From Pratylenchus scribneri (Eukaryota; Nematoda; Chromadorea; Rhabditida; Pratylenchidae), in NCBI GenBank assembly GCA_030063045.1, contig JAQSEB010000004.1, forward strand, positions 3,348,001-3,412,000: a stretch of DNA of 64,000 bases, given 5' to 3'. The position numbers were made by a program, and so were the translations under genes. Numbering within the stretch: position 1 is the stretch's first letter; each line of letters begins with the position of its first letter. Of this stretch, positions 46,422 through 57,416 are shown piece by piece. The notes beneath the pieces were generated by a model. It did no database searches, was not told the origin of the DNA, and saw only the letters and a program-made list of their open reading frames with translations.

Positions 46422-46754
46422 TTATATAGTATTTTCTAATAATACTATTTGTTCCTGCATTTCTTTAATTTTTTTCTGTAACATCCTTTTTTCCGTTTCC
46501 AAAGTATGTATTTTATTTTTCTTAACTGTAGCGTCCATTATGTCGAATAATTCTGATGAATTGAATTCAATAACATATTGTTTGCCTCCATCTTTAAAAA
46601 AAATGACTTCTACAGCTTCAATAGATTCGCATAATTTTGAACTATAATCCAGTTTTCTCATGACTTCAAAAAGAGGGAATTTAAGTTGTAAAAAATAACT
46701 GAAGATCGTAAGCAATTTTTCTCGAATAGTGCCAGAAAAATATTCTCGGATCAT
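46422..46754 (-). CDS. Coiled-coil element protein, unknown
   Basis: 110 residues. The N-terminal half is globular and hydrophobic (LLTIFSYFLQLKFPLFEVM). The C-terminal 35 residues form a Leu/Lys/Glu coiled coil (ETEKRMLQKKIKEMQEQIV). It is tail-to-tail with the protease. No family was recognised. Confidence 0.6.
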   Translation of the reverse strand: MIREYFSGTIREKLLTIFSYFLQLKFPLFEVMRKLDYSSKLCESIEAVEVIFFKDGGKQYVIEFNSSELFDIMDATVKKNKIHTLETEKRMLQKKIKEMQEQIVLLENTI

Positions 46755-46879
46755 CTAAATTCAATTTAATTATAAATAAAATCATATTAAAATGTATGTT
46801 TGATATAAACATATAATAAAAAAATTTTAAAATTGACATTCATTTATCAAAGAATTTTTAAAAATATTTATTTTAAAAA

Positions 46880-47260
46880 CTATTTTAATTCTAATTCATC
46901 AATGTCGAAAAATTCAACGACTTCAAGTGGAAAGTAATTCTTGTGGGTGCCGCCCCCTTTAACCGCGATGCATGGCAAGTAAGGATATCGTAAATCCCAT
47001 TTATGTTTTATGAAATAATATTGATCAACAGTAATTTTTTTGAATCCGCGATGTGAAAAAAGAGCAGAAGCTTTACGATTTGTAATGAAGTCAGGACAAA
47101 TTGTGGCATTGAATTTGAGATGTATTGTTCTCAACACACCACTTTTAATGAAATTGAAGTTTGCTGCATAATTTCGACGAATTGCCTCGGCGAGTTCTAG
47201 AGGCTCGCATTTGTTAAACTCACATAGAGCCCTAACCAGGTTTTTGTTTGTTTTTTCCAT
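46880..47260 (-). CDS. Stand-alone Argonaute-type PAZ domain protein
   Basis: A single-exon gene of 126 residues. The C-terminal two thirds match an Argonaute PAZ fold: FITNRKASALF, KKITVDQYYFIKHKWDLRYP, YLPCIAVKG and the closing YFPLEVVEFFDI, which correspond to the TVxxYFxxKYxLxLxYP and LPCxxVG...YxPLEVCxI motifs of AGO proteins. The N, MID and PIWI parts are absent, and the frame ends cleanly just after the PAZ. PAZ binds the 3' end of small RNAs. A free PAZ in a virus-like element suggests sequestration of host small RNAs or interference with AGO loading; this is inference. Confidence 0.82.
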   Translation of the reverse strand: MEKTNKNLVRALCEFNKCEPLELAEAIRRNYAANFNFIKSGVLRTIHLKFNATICPDFITNRKASALFSHRGFKKITVDQYYFIKHKWDLRYPYLPCIAVKGGGTHKNYFPLEVVEFFDIDELELK

Positions 47261-47346
47261 CTAAAATATCTGAAATATTCTTTTAATTTTTAAGAAATTT
47301 AATGGAAAATCCATTTTTCAAAATGCACAAAATTAAAATAAAGAAT

Positions 47347-48239
47347 TTATGCTTGGTAAACATGATCATTATCTTTTGAAATTATCTCAACTAATTGGTG
47401 TCCATGAAATCTTCTATTTTTCATAATTATTTTAGGCTTCTTAAAAACGTAGAAACAGGCCAAAATGATTAAAACGTCAATTATGTATAGAGCTGTAAGC
47501 CAGAAATTTGTATTGCTTCCGATTTTAATTTCTTTCTCAACTTCGAATAAAATATAATTAAATTTTGGTGCATTTGTTTCGGAGACAAATTTAATTTCTT
47601 TTTGTGAATCAATTCTAAATTTGTATATTTTTGATTCATTGATATAATAAACTAAATTATTTATAATCAGAAGATCTGTTGTTTTTGATTCGAGTGATGT
47701 GATATAATTTAATTTAATTATGCCATGATATTTTATTTCATTATCTTTCCATATTTCTTCCAAATAATCCATTTCAACATTGAAAATTTGATAATTATAA
47801 TAAAGGTAAAGTTGTTTTTGAATAGGATCGAATAATATTTTATCAAATTTTAAATTTTTGAATGATTTAGCATGGTTCCCTCGAATTATTACGGTTTCCT
47901 CGCTATCAGTTTTTTTGTAAATGAGATAACTGTATGAATTGAATTTAAAACATGAAATTAAATTTATTGTATTTGGATGTCCGGTAAATTCAAATCGTTT
48001 TTCACCACTTCTTACGAAAGTTTTATAATCTTGAATATAAACAATAATATTTTTGTCCTTTATGTCCATGAAGCATGCTTTATTTTCATCGTAGGGATTA
48101 GTTTTTTCACTTCCAGAATTTTTTGATAAAGAATGGTATTTATTGTCAAAAAAATTGGATGGGTTCACGGTAATTTCGTAAGTAAGTAATTCGCAATTTG
48201 TAGACCATAAAAATAAAAAAATGTTACTATTGAAATCAT
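47347..48239 (-). CDS. Predicted single-pass membrane protein of the element, frame break at N-terminus
   Basis: The long frame (47347 to about 48229) encodes an ectodomain of about 230 residues rich in beta-strand-like Tyr/Ile/Lys segments. One TM follows near the C-terminus (FWLTALYIIDVLIILACFYV) with a basic tail. The only suitable ATG (48237-48239) starts a hydrophobic leader in another frame. The two frames meet at a run of seven A (48215-48221, plus strand), with no splice site between. The gene is thus either damaged by a one-base indel, or the homopolymer is miscounted, or a non-ATG start is used. A virion envelope or receptor-binding role is possible but not shown. Confidence 0.62.
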
Positions 48240-48350
48240 CCTAAAACAAAATTAATATAAGATTTATATTGTAAAATTATTATAAAAAATATGAAATGAA
48301 AGTAAATCATTCATTATTTGAAAATATTATTTTAAAAATTTATTCAAAAA

Positions 48351-51300
48351 TTATCTATATCCAAAAGGTAAGACTTCTAATTTATCATTGATCAATCCCT
48401 TCTTGCATACGGGTAAATATTGTTTTTCCATATTTTTGCTTATAACTTTTGAATCTTTTTGAGGATTTATTTTTGAATATTTGAAAATAATAGGCTTTTT
48501 ATTATTTCCAAAATTTAGAACCATATCTTTAAATTCTTCATATTGAAATTTCTGGCAACTTTGATAATCTAATGTAATTCCTCTGAGTTTTAAAATAGTT
48601 TTAATTTCACCAGTGTTCTTCTTCCTTAATTTAAGCCCTAATTGTTTAGCCTAGAAAATTGAATATTTATCAGAAATTAATTTTACCCCTCCAGAACAAA
48701 ATTCTTCGATTTCAAAATCTTTATATTCTTGTGACATTTCTCCCAAAAATTGGCCATCTTTTATTGGTTCTATTCCACGCGGATGTTTAAAAATAATCGA
48801 ATCGGTGTCTAAATTAAGGGTTAGTATATATATTCTGGCAAACCTGTATATAAAATTTTACAATCAGGTGTTGAAATTACATCATTCATATATTTATAAA
48901 GTACTAATCGAGCAGCGCTAGTTGTCCAAAGTGAAAGTACATAAAATGTTTATTAAGATAAAAAGTAAAATTCATGCAATAATTTTGAACTTACTATATT
49001 ACTGGAATTATGTTCTTCAATATATTCTTTCTTATCTTTATAGACGATTCTCATTGTAGAATCGGAAACTGATAAAATCATATTTATTTCTTTTTTAAAA
49101 TCAAAAATGAATTTAAAATATTCAGCTGGATCAGTTATTATCTCTGTCTTAGCTAAAGTGTTTCTCATAGAAAATTTACCCCAGAGTGAATTCAGAAGCT
49201 TAAAATTTATTTATTATATATAAAATTTCCTTACCAATTTTGCAATATGTCTTAATCCACTATTTTCCATTAAATTTTCTTTTTCTATTATAATCCCTAA
49301 TTTATCAAAATATTTTTGTAAAAATTCATGTTTCTCATCGTCATTGGAAATATTTTTTGGGAAGCCGGAAGCTTCAACTTTTAATTTGAGGAAAAGTCTA
49401 AAATTTTAATAAGAATAGGTATTAATATGAGACTTACTTAATATATTCTTTAAAAAGGTTATCAGAAAATTGAGTATAATGCCATGCACGGTAAAATTTT
49501 TTTACAATATATTTTCTTTTCAACGCCTCTTCTAATTCTATACTCGTTAATGTTGCTGTAAATTCCCTTTCCCTATCAGAATGAGGACAAATTTCAGAAC
49601 ATTTGGTGTTTCTTTTTTTATAATTCTTAGCACATCGAAAACATAAACAAAATAATAAAAGGTCATCACAACGGATTGGGATAACAGGTAATAACAAATT
49701 TCGCGGAGGGATAATACGTACTTTTAATATTCCTTTATAGGGCACGTCTTTTGGAGATGTCCAAAAAACGTCCATATTTTTTGGTATAATAATCTCAGGT
49801 ACACCAATTGGATAGCTATAAGAGTTAATAGATGTACTATTTATTTATTAATTACCTTATAGTAAAATTAATAAACGGATAAAGTGATATTATATCAAAC
49901 ATAGATATCGTAGTATTTTCATCGGATTTTTCATAAAGGGCTAGTGGGCTAAATAAATATAATCAGGAATTTAAATTTTATTTACCCTGTACGGCCTCCA
50001 AAATATGCAGCACGAGGATCTATTGGCCCTTTTTCGTTGCCCAAATCATTAAAAAAATCTTTCATTTCATTATCTTCTTTTAATTGCTTTGTTACTTCAC
50101 ATTCCCAAATAAAATCAACTTTTATGGTTTTTTTTAATTCATTAATCCTTTTCATTGTTTCCTCATTATTTTCTTTTATGGTTTTTTTATTTAGACTAAT
50201 ATCTCCAGGATTAAAGCAAGAAAAGCATCCATGGAAATTGCATCTAGAATACATATAGAATGAAATATATATATACAAACCCTAGAAATTCAATTGCCCT
50301 ATTTTCCTTCTCAATAAAAGCATCTAATTTATATTTTCCGATTTTTATTTCTCGACCATTTCCTGCATGTTGAATATCAATTGAATATTTTTTAGAGAGC
50401 CATTCAAAATATTTTATTGAAATAATACTTGAACGGTCATTTCTTTCGTAACCTCCTGAGAAAATATTTTTATTTTTATAAAATATTTACCTTCTGGAAT
50501 TAATGCAATAAAATTTTTTGGTAAGAATAACATTTTAAATATATTCATTGCAACACCAGCTATGGTGGCACTTTTTTCAAATGCATCAAATCCACCGGTA
50601 ATATTTAATATTATCTGTCTCATTTTTATTAATGCTTCCATAAGAATTTCCGTATCATTAGAACAATATTCTCTAATTTTATCAGGTAAAAAGAAAGAGG
50701 TATTTTGACTTTCCAAATACCATTGAATAAATTTCTTTCTCTCCTCAGGTTTCATTGTATCAGGCAAATAATATTCCATAGCTGGTAGATGATTTAATTT
50801 TTTTTCATAATTTTCTCGTTTATTAAATCTAAGCATTTTTAAAAAATATTATTTAATTATACTTACAAATGAGGAAAATAAAGCTTATTATCTGCTTTCA
50901 AATTAAAAGTTTTCTTTAACTCGGCTAATTTTACAGACATTAATAAATAGGAATCTCTAAATGTTAATGTTGAAAATTCTTTTCCTGCTTTTATGGTGAA
51001 TTCATAAATTTTACACCCTGACATCAATAGATGTCTTGGAGCTATCATTAATTTGTATAATCTTTGGAGCACAAAGTGATGGTCGAATTTCGATCCGTAA
51101 TGAGCATAGATTAATGTTTTGTATTGCTTATCAAAAGCTTTCAATAACCATTTTGTAAATTCCTCCAATGGATCTATTTTATCAACATCACTCCAAGTTT
51201 TATGTCTTTCAGTTGAACAAATTTCACAATTATGGGTAAAAGAATTGATACATTTAGTACAAATGATTCTTAAAATTTATTTTTCAAAAATATTGTTTTT

Positions 51301-52797
51301 AAATACCTAGCAGAACAAAAATTAACTTTATGCTCGTAAATACCAGAATATGATTCAATATCTTGAGTTGTTTCAAAATCGTACCTTAAATTTACCTAAT
51401 TTAAGGATAATAAATTGTACTTACGCTATAATTCTATATGCTTTGGGATTTCTTTTTAATATTGGTTTTATATAGCAAGAACGTTTAGGATTATGATAGA
51501 TTTTACAAGTTTGACAAAATATTTCTCCACATATGTGCTCTTTCGATTGTTTTTGATAAATTTTATTGCACTTCTCACATAATTTATAAAGATTGCATGC
51601 ATTAATTTTATGCCTTTCATAACAATTTTTATTAAAATATTTTCTATTACATTTTTCGCATTTTAATTCAAAATTTTCTTCTGTTGGACAAGGCGAGTAA
51701 TTTGTTAATGTACAGCATAAATAGCATCTTGAAATACAATCCTTTCGATGATATTTATCCCTATATTGAATAAATTTTGAATAAATATTTAAAAAATAAC
51801 TTGTTAAAAGGTATTTCGCAATCAAAGCAATATTTTCGACTCATTTTGAAAAAAACAGGTACATTTTTTATTACATGGAAGTGATTGTTTTCTAGATAAA
51901 GAATTAAGTTGTGCTGTCGGGGTCTAGGGCCTTTCCAGATGGGTTTTAGAAATACATCGCCTTTTTGGAATACAATAATTCGATACATCCCTGGGTATTT
52001 TTTATCATAAAAATTTTGAAACTGAATTATTTCATCTAATCCACATCCGGAAGATTTAATTTGTATAGATGATTCATTTTGCAGTTTATTAACTAATTCC
52101 TCCTGCTTTTTTTCATTTTTCAATATTCGATAGAAATTATTATATCGATTTTTCGTTTCAGAATTTAGAGAAGCATTAATGTAGAGACGCGCTATTTCCA
52201 AAGCATAGAGCAGACATTTCTCATCTTTATTTTTTATTTCAATACGCCCCCGATGATTACAATCCAAATATTTTGATACTTTCTTTAGACCCTTTCCTTT
52301 CGGTGGACTAATAGTCGTGATTATGATACGAATAGGATTTGATAATAACGTAATATATTTATCACTAATTTTTAATTTGTCGATTTCATTTAAAATTACA
52401 TCTGGTGAATTCTGTTTTCTATTTCTTGATGGAATGGCTATAGGTGAATCTAATCCTTCACCAAATATAACAATGGAAAATAGAGCAACCTAAATTATTA
52501 TTAAATAATTATGCTAATATTAATATCAACCTGTTTTTTATTTATATTTGCTTTAAAATATGCTTCGTCTATAAGTCGTTCAAAGATTTCTTTAAATTTT
52601 TCTTCGGGGAAAGAAATTGCATGGTATACAACAAACTCGGTCACATAATAATCTGTTGAAAATTTTTTTATCCTCCCTTCATGATGGCCGAGTTCTTGAT
52701 ATGCATCGAAATTTTTAAGACTTGTTTCGGAAGCATTTCTTTGTCTTTTATGGGGAATTTTTTTATTATCACGGTCAAAGCTTCGTCTACGTTTCAT
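48351..52797 (-). CDS. Protein-primed family B DNA polymerase (pPolB), intron-rich
   Basis: About a dozen exons with 35-50-nt introns. The N-terminal part is Arg/Lys-rich and includes a Cys/His zinc cluster (51440-51760: CYLCC, CEKC, CEKCNK, CQTC). Exonuclease motifs follow: YDFETT (about 51351-51387), the AHYGSKFDHHF motif II (51085-51115) and YCSND motif III (50660-50680). Polymerase motif A DIISLYP is at 49870-49905, motif B LNSLWGKF at 49170-49200, and motif C (D-T-D type) is split by an intron at about 48806-48845. The protein ends PFGYR at 48351. It replicates the linear element using a terminal-protein primer. All catalytic motifs are present. Confidence 0.92.
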
Positions 52798-53174
52798 AAT
52801 ATTAAATGAAATTTATGGAAAATCGCCGGATTTTTATACACCCAGAAAATTCTATTTTTAGAATTTTAATTAAAATTTATTTTGATATTTTGAAATTATG
52901 AAATATTAATAATATATAAAATTATTTTTGGATTTTTTAATTATTGTAATTAATCAAAATTTGTTTTAAAATAATGAATGCAAATACTAATATAAATATA
53001 CTGTTAGAAAATTCTATTTTTAGAATTATAATTAAAATCTATTTTGATATTTAATTAAATTTTGAAATATAAATTATATTTTTTATAAGTTATTTTTGGA
53101 AAGAGATGCAAGCACTAGTATAAAAGTGGAGAAAATTTCTTCAAATTTTCATATTAAAATTTTTAAATATTAAA
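52798..53174. promoter_or_regulatory. Divergent promoter region of PolB and a Cys-rich gene
   Basis: A minus-strand TATAAAAA (52831-52838) lies 34 nt before the PolB ATG. A plus-strand TATAAAAG (53119-53126) lies about 49 nt before the ATG at 53175. Between them is a degenerate direct duplication: agaaaattctatttttagaa occurs at about 52845 and 53005. No ORF. Confidence 0.6.
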
Positions 53175-53528
53175 ATGTCTGCTGAAGGAACCGAAACTAA
53201 TATTGAATATCCAAGTCGTCAGTTATGTCAAAAATCAAATAATACAAAAACGGATTGGATGTTGCTCATGCCGAGAACCATGTAATAAAGATAATAAATT
53301 TTATTTATGGATTTAGTTATATGTTTTCATTATGCACTGATTGCCGCCAACGTGCATTTGAAAATAAAGAAATTCAAGATTTTGGTGAAGAGGGTTGCAA
53401 GGTAGGGATGAATTAATTTGAATTTAATTTAATAATAATAAATTTAGATTTCTATTAATGTTTGCGGTGATTGTCGCCATAATAATAAAATGATAGCAAG
53501 TATGATGCGACCAAAAACAAATTTTTGA
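53175..53528 (+). CDS. Small Cys-rich zinc protein, probably frame-broken
   Basis: Three exons are suggested (53175-53279, about 53316-53401, about 53450-53528). The Cys-rich frame GCCSCREP, MFSLCTDCRQRAFEN, INVCGDCRHNN has four CxxC-type pairs, as in a small zinc-binding domain. The only upstream ATG (53175) is in a different frame from the first Cys segment, and no intron bridges them. Either a one-base error or an unusual start is needed. It has its own TATA box. The function is unknown. Confidence 0.4.
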
Positions 53529-53623
53529 AATGAATAAATTACATATTATAGAAAAATTTTAAAACGAAATTTTTAATAAATTTATTTTTATTAATGCTAC
53601 AGCTAAAATAAATTTTTAATTGT

Positions 53624-54137
53624 TTATTTTGATTTTTTTAATGTTGAAGATCTTAATATATATTTCTTTTCAATCTTTCCCATCAATTTTATTCCCAAAT
53701 TGCATTGTCTTGCCCCTGCACATGCCAATCGTTTTTGAATGTATGCCTCTTTGAGGCAATCCCTTAGTTGAGCTTTGCTCTTCCGGGCCAAGAATAAATT
53801 AGCCCGGGCTTTTCTACAATTGGAAATAATTAATTTGCAAAAATTAATTTGCAAAAAAATTCAGAAAATTTTATTTTGGACTATTTTTGTAAGAAATTTT
53901 ATTAAATTTCCAATTAACCTACTTAAGTTCTATTGAGTGGAAGCTAATTATTTCCTTAAGCCTATTGAATTCTGCTTCAGCATCATCTAGGTATTCGGTC
54001 ATTGTAACCTTAAAATGACGGGCAGAATTTTTGTCGTTTTCAAATTTAGTCAAAAGTTGCTCATAATTATATATTTTGTTAGATATTCGGGATTGATCCC
54101 AGAAGATTTCGTTATTTAATTTAAGTTTAGCTTCCAT
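53624..54137 (-). CDS. Coiled-coil element protein, two exons, unknown
   Basis: Exon 1 (54137 to about 53928) begins MEAKLKLNNEIFWDQSR and contains helices (TKFENDKNSARHFKVTM, DDAEAEFNRLKEII). After a GT-AG intron of about 112 nt the frame continues (KKARANLFLARKSKAQ) to a basic end at 53624. The product is about 136 residues, alpha-helical and charged. No family was recognised. It could be a structural or DNA-associated protein. Confidence 0.6.
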
Positions 54138-56256
54138 CTAAATAGGAATTTCAATTCAAATTTCTTAATTAAAATTAAGCGACACGTTTTTTATTAATTC
54201 TCGCAAAAATTCCTTATTTTATTTATAATTTTAGCCGTTATTTTTAGTTGAACGTCATTCAAAATATTAGCCATGCCTATATCATTCAATTTAGGATTCA
54301 TTCTTTTTTTGCAAACAAATTAAACCGCAAAGTGAGAACAGGTTTTTAATAATATTATGAATATAATTGAAAATTGCATGAGTTAAATCGAAAAGCTATC
54401 CAATACGGGCTAAAATGCTTGTTTATAAATGTGATTAGCCATAGGTAAAATGATAATTTATTTAACACAAACATCGCCCTAAAACATTTGTATAATGACG
54501 GAATTCCCACAATCGAATCCAAATTGCCATATTTTTAGTCATTAATTGACAAAATATCAGCTAAATATCATATTCCATAAAACAAAATATTAGATAACAT
54601 TTTTTTATTACTTTTTGATGCTTGTTTATGCGAGCAAACCCCCGTTTAACATTTCCATTTTTACAAATGCGCATCCACTTTTTACTCCCCATTTAGATCC
54701 AGCATATTTGACCTTAAAAAAGCGAGAAAACGTGTCTCATCGTATATTCAATTGTTGGCCAAGAAAAAACAACGCCAAAAGCATGCTCGAAATTAGATTT
54801 CGCTTAATTGTAAACAATAATTTGATAAATTTGCAGACAAACAAATTATTAGGGCTAAACAATCAACTTAATTCCTCACAACTTTTCATAACCAATTTGT
54901 TTTAATTTATCGAAAAAAGCATTGAAAATGTTAAAATATTTATGATGGTAAGGACATCGTGATTGCCAAAGAAAATGGCATCGTTACCGAGACGGTCAGT
55001 CAAAGTTCCACCTCTTCCTCTGTGGTTGAAAGGAATAAACCGGTGCTTCAGCCACCCTTTCGGCAACAAAGTAAGAATGATCGGCGCTACTCTAGAGGTT
55101 ACTAATTAACTAGGAATTGAATTGTGAAGTAATAATGATAAATATACTAGAAAAAGTCCAAAGCTAGGCGCCGTTTAAAATAATTTGTCAAGGTGCGAAC
55201 CAATTTTCATGGTTTTAGTATTAAATTATAGAGCAAACTATTAGCTATCCAATGATGTTAATTTTATTTAAATTGGTTCAAAAATATTTGAGTTATGATG
55301 CTCAAAAAAACCCACAGAATTTTTGACTAATTCTTCATAGGGACATTTTTGATGGTTTTTTGATTATAATTTTAACAAACCATTTTAAATAAAATTAGCA
55401 TCATGGATAGCAAAATTCTGCTCTTTAAATTTGATAGTAAAATAATAAAAATTGGTTCAGTTTGTGGCGAATTATTTTAGACGGCATCAAGTTGGCCCAG
55501 CGAAAATTGAGATTACTCGTTATTCCAATAAATCATTGAAAATTTTCCATGCAAATTTAACATCTATTTCAATTCGAAAATAGGGATCGATTCACCTTCG
55601 ACTTAATTTTTAATTTAATTATCAAAAGTCTTTACATTAAACCAATGGTCAAGATTATACGGCCCAACAACAAACAAATATTTGAAGAATAATGGCAGTA
55701 ATCACATCAAATTAGGCTATTCTTTTTCGTTATTTTTTATCTCCAACTCAAAGGAAAAACCCAAATTAAGGAATCGATAAAGCACTTGAAAGCTCTATGA
55801 ACATTTTATGGGAAATCCTTAATTCACTATAAAGATATTTTTGGCTTACAAATGCCTTATCGTTCCCTCTGAATGGCTATTGTCAAAAATTACCTTCATA
55901 ACAAATGAAACAATCTAATAAATTTTATTCAAATTTAAAAAATAAATGTAAATTGAATTATTGGTTAATGAAAATGACACATGAACTATGACTACGAAAA
56001 ATAAAAGTGAAAATTAAAAATGTGAATGTTTTTTGATTTTTTATTTTATTTGAAAAATGTTTTTTTGATTTTATGTTTTTAATTTTTTGATTGTTAATTG
56101 ATAATTGATTTTTGTTTTTATTAAAATGTTTTTTTTGGTTAAAATGTTTTTGATTACATTTTTGAAATTGGAACAAATAGGTATTAAACCGGTGAATGTG
56201 GTAGTGAATTTGTGGTTAATGTGAATGTGCAAATGTGTGTAAATTGTGCAATTGTT
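54138..56256. other. Gene-poor right-central part of the Polinton
   Basis: 2.1 kb with no complete gene. An ORF at 54615-54905 has no support. An open segment at about 54935-55102 (KENGIVTETVSQSSTSSSVV ... DRRYSRGY, ending in TAA) has coding-like composition, higher GC and a 3'-exon look but no start or partner exon. It may be the remnant of a captured host gene. A fold-back repeat occupies 55171-55485. The rest is AT-rich. Confidence 0.55.
55171..55485. repeat. Fold-back MITE-like repeat nested in the Polinton
   Basis: The left arm (55171-about 55285) begins gccgtttaaaataatt and the right arm (about 55370-55485) ends aattattttagacggc. The arms match inversely along about 110 bp with scattered differences, including gaaccaatttt and attttatttaaa. 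The spacer is about 85 nt. No coding capacity. Confidence 0.75.
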
Positions 56257-56968
56257 TCAAATTAATTTCAGATAAATAGTCGGCGGTATTGGTGGAGGCG
56301 GTAGCATAGGAATAGGTGGGCCAGGTGGGCCTATTGGAAATGCATTAAGTGGCATTGGTTGTGGTGGACGAGGAAAAAGCGGTGGTGGAAAAGGTGCATT
56401 TGGACGACAATATGGCTTGGGACGACAATTGTTAGGACGTGAATTGAAATTGGGCCTTGCAGCATGTGGAAGGTTAGCAGGTGCAGGGGGGATGCATGGT
56501 CGCCCAAGTGCAGGATGGATTGAAGGAGTGTTAGTTGCAACGGTGCGTGTGATTGGAAGTGAATTTGTGGTTGTTGTATTAATGATTTTTGGCTGATTAT
56601 TGAAGGAAAGTGCATTTGGGGTTGTTGTGGTAATAGTCGATTTTGGAGCTAAAAATAAAATCATTTACTTTTTGAAAAATTTAGCCACCAAAAAAAACGG
56701 CAATATGGTTGGCAGGCGCCTTTTTACTTTTATTGGTTAATATGACCGCCATAGGATTCCCCTCATTGGACACAAGTACAGGAGAATTCCCATTATAATC
56801 CGGAGGGGCAGTCCAAATAGGCAGGAATTGAATAGGTTTAAGGCTATGGGGTTGTGATTGTGGTGCTTGTGTTGCTGGCGCAGATGAGTCGTCAATAGTT
56901 ATTATAGGAGAATTATTTTGATTATTTTGATTTGCATTGGTTTTTAGAGTCATTTTAATTGAGGCCAT
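56257..56968 (-). CDS. Pro/Asn/Thr-rich element protein, unknown
   Basis: Two exons (56968 to about 56695 and about 56649-56257) joined by a GT-AG intron, about 230 residues. Exon 1 is Asn/Ser-rich (NANQNNQNNSPIITIDD) with a compact segment IQFLPIWTAPPDYNG. Exon 2 is Thr-rich and then very Pro-rich (PPPLFPRPPQPMPLN, PPGPPIPMLPPPPIPP). A TATA box (TATAAAA, minus strand, 56997-57003) lies 29 nt before the ATG. Poly-Pro tracts could bind SH3, WW or profilin-type domains. No known family. Confidence 0.6.
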
Positions 56969-57416
56969 TTTAATTTTTAGAATAAATTTGTTGCGATTTT
57001 ATACCCCAAAAAATCCAGACAACTTTTTTGTTTTCAACTTTTTAGGGTCATATTAATTTGTAAAATTTGAAAAAACAATGTCTAGCCAAAGCCGAAAAAC
57101 AATGTCTGGAAAATTCCATATACTCGTGTAAATATTCACGTGAAAAATTCTTTTTAAGTCATATTTTTTGTATGAAAGCCGTTGCCCAAAATTTAATTAA
57201 TTTCATCTTCACGTGAATCCTGACTTATTTTGAGACTGAAAACAAGTTGTTTGTCGCATTGTTATTTTTGACCCGTTGAAAAATTAATTTTCATTTTGAT
57301 CATACCGCCGATATTCCCCTTCCCCTTCATTTGTCTGCTCAGAACCTTTATATTGAGGTCTTTTTGCCTCCATTTCCCTCATTTTTTCCTCAATTTTAAT
57401 TTCATTCTTTCCAATC
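56969..57416. other. Intergenic region between divergent element genes
   Basis: 448 nt. It contains the minus-strand TATA box at 56997-57003 and an ATTCACGTGA-type short palindrome at about 57133-57142, with a related CACGTGAA at about 57212. No gene is called. A minus-strand ORF at 57284-57694 is the antisense shadow of the MA3 gene. Confidence 0.45.

Noticed and set aside
54615..54905. 96-codon ORF inside the Polinton
   Set aside because: No domain, odd composition, no neighbouring exon or promoter. Likely chance in AT-rich DNA.
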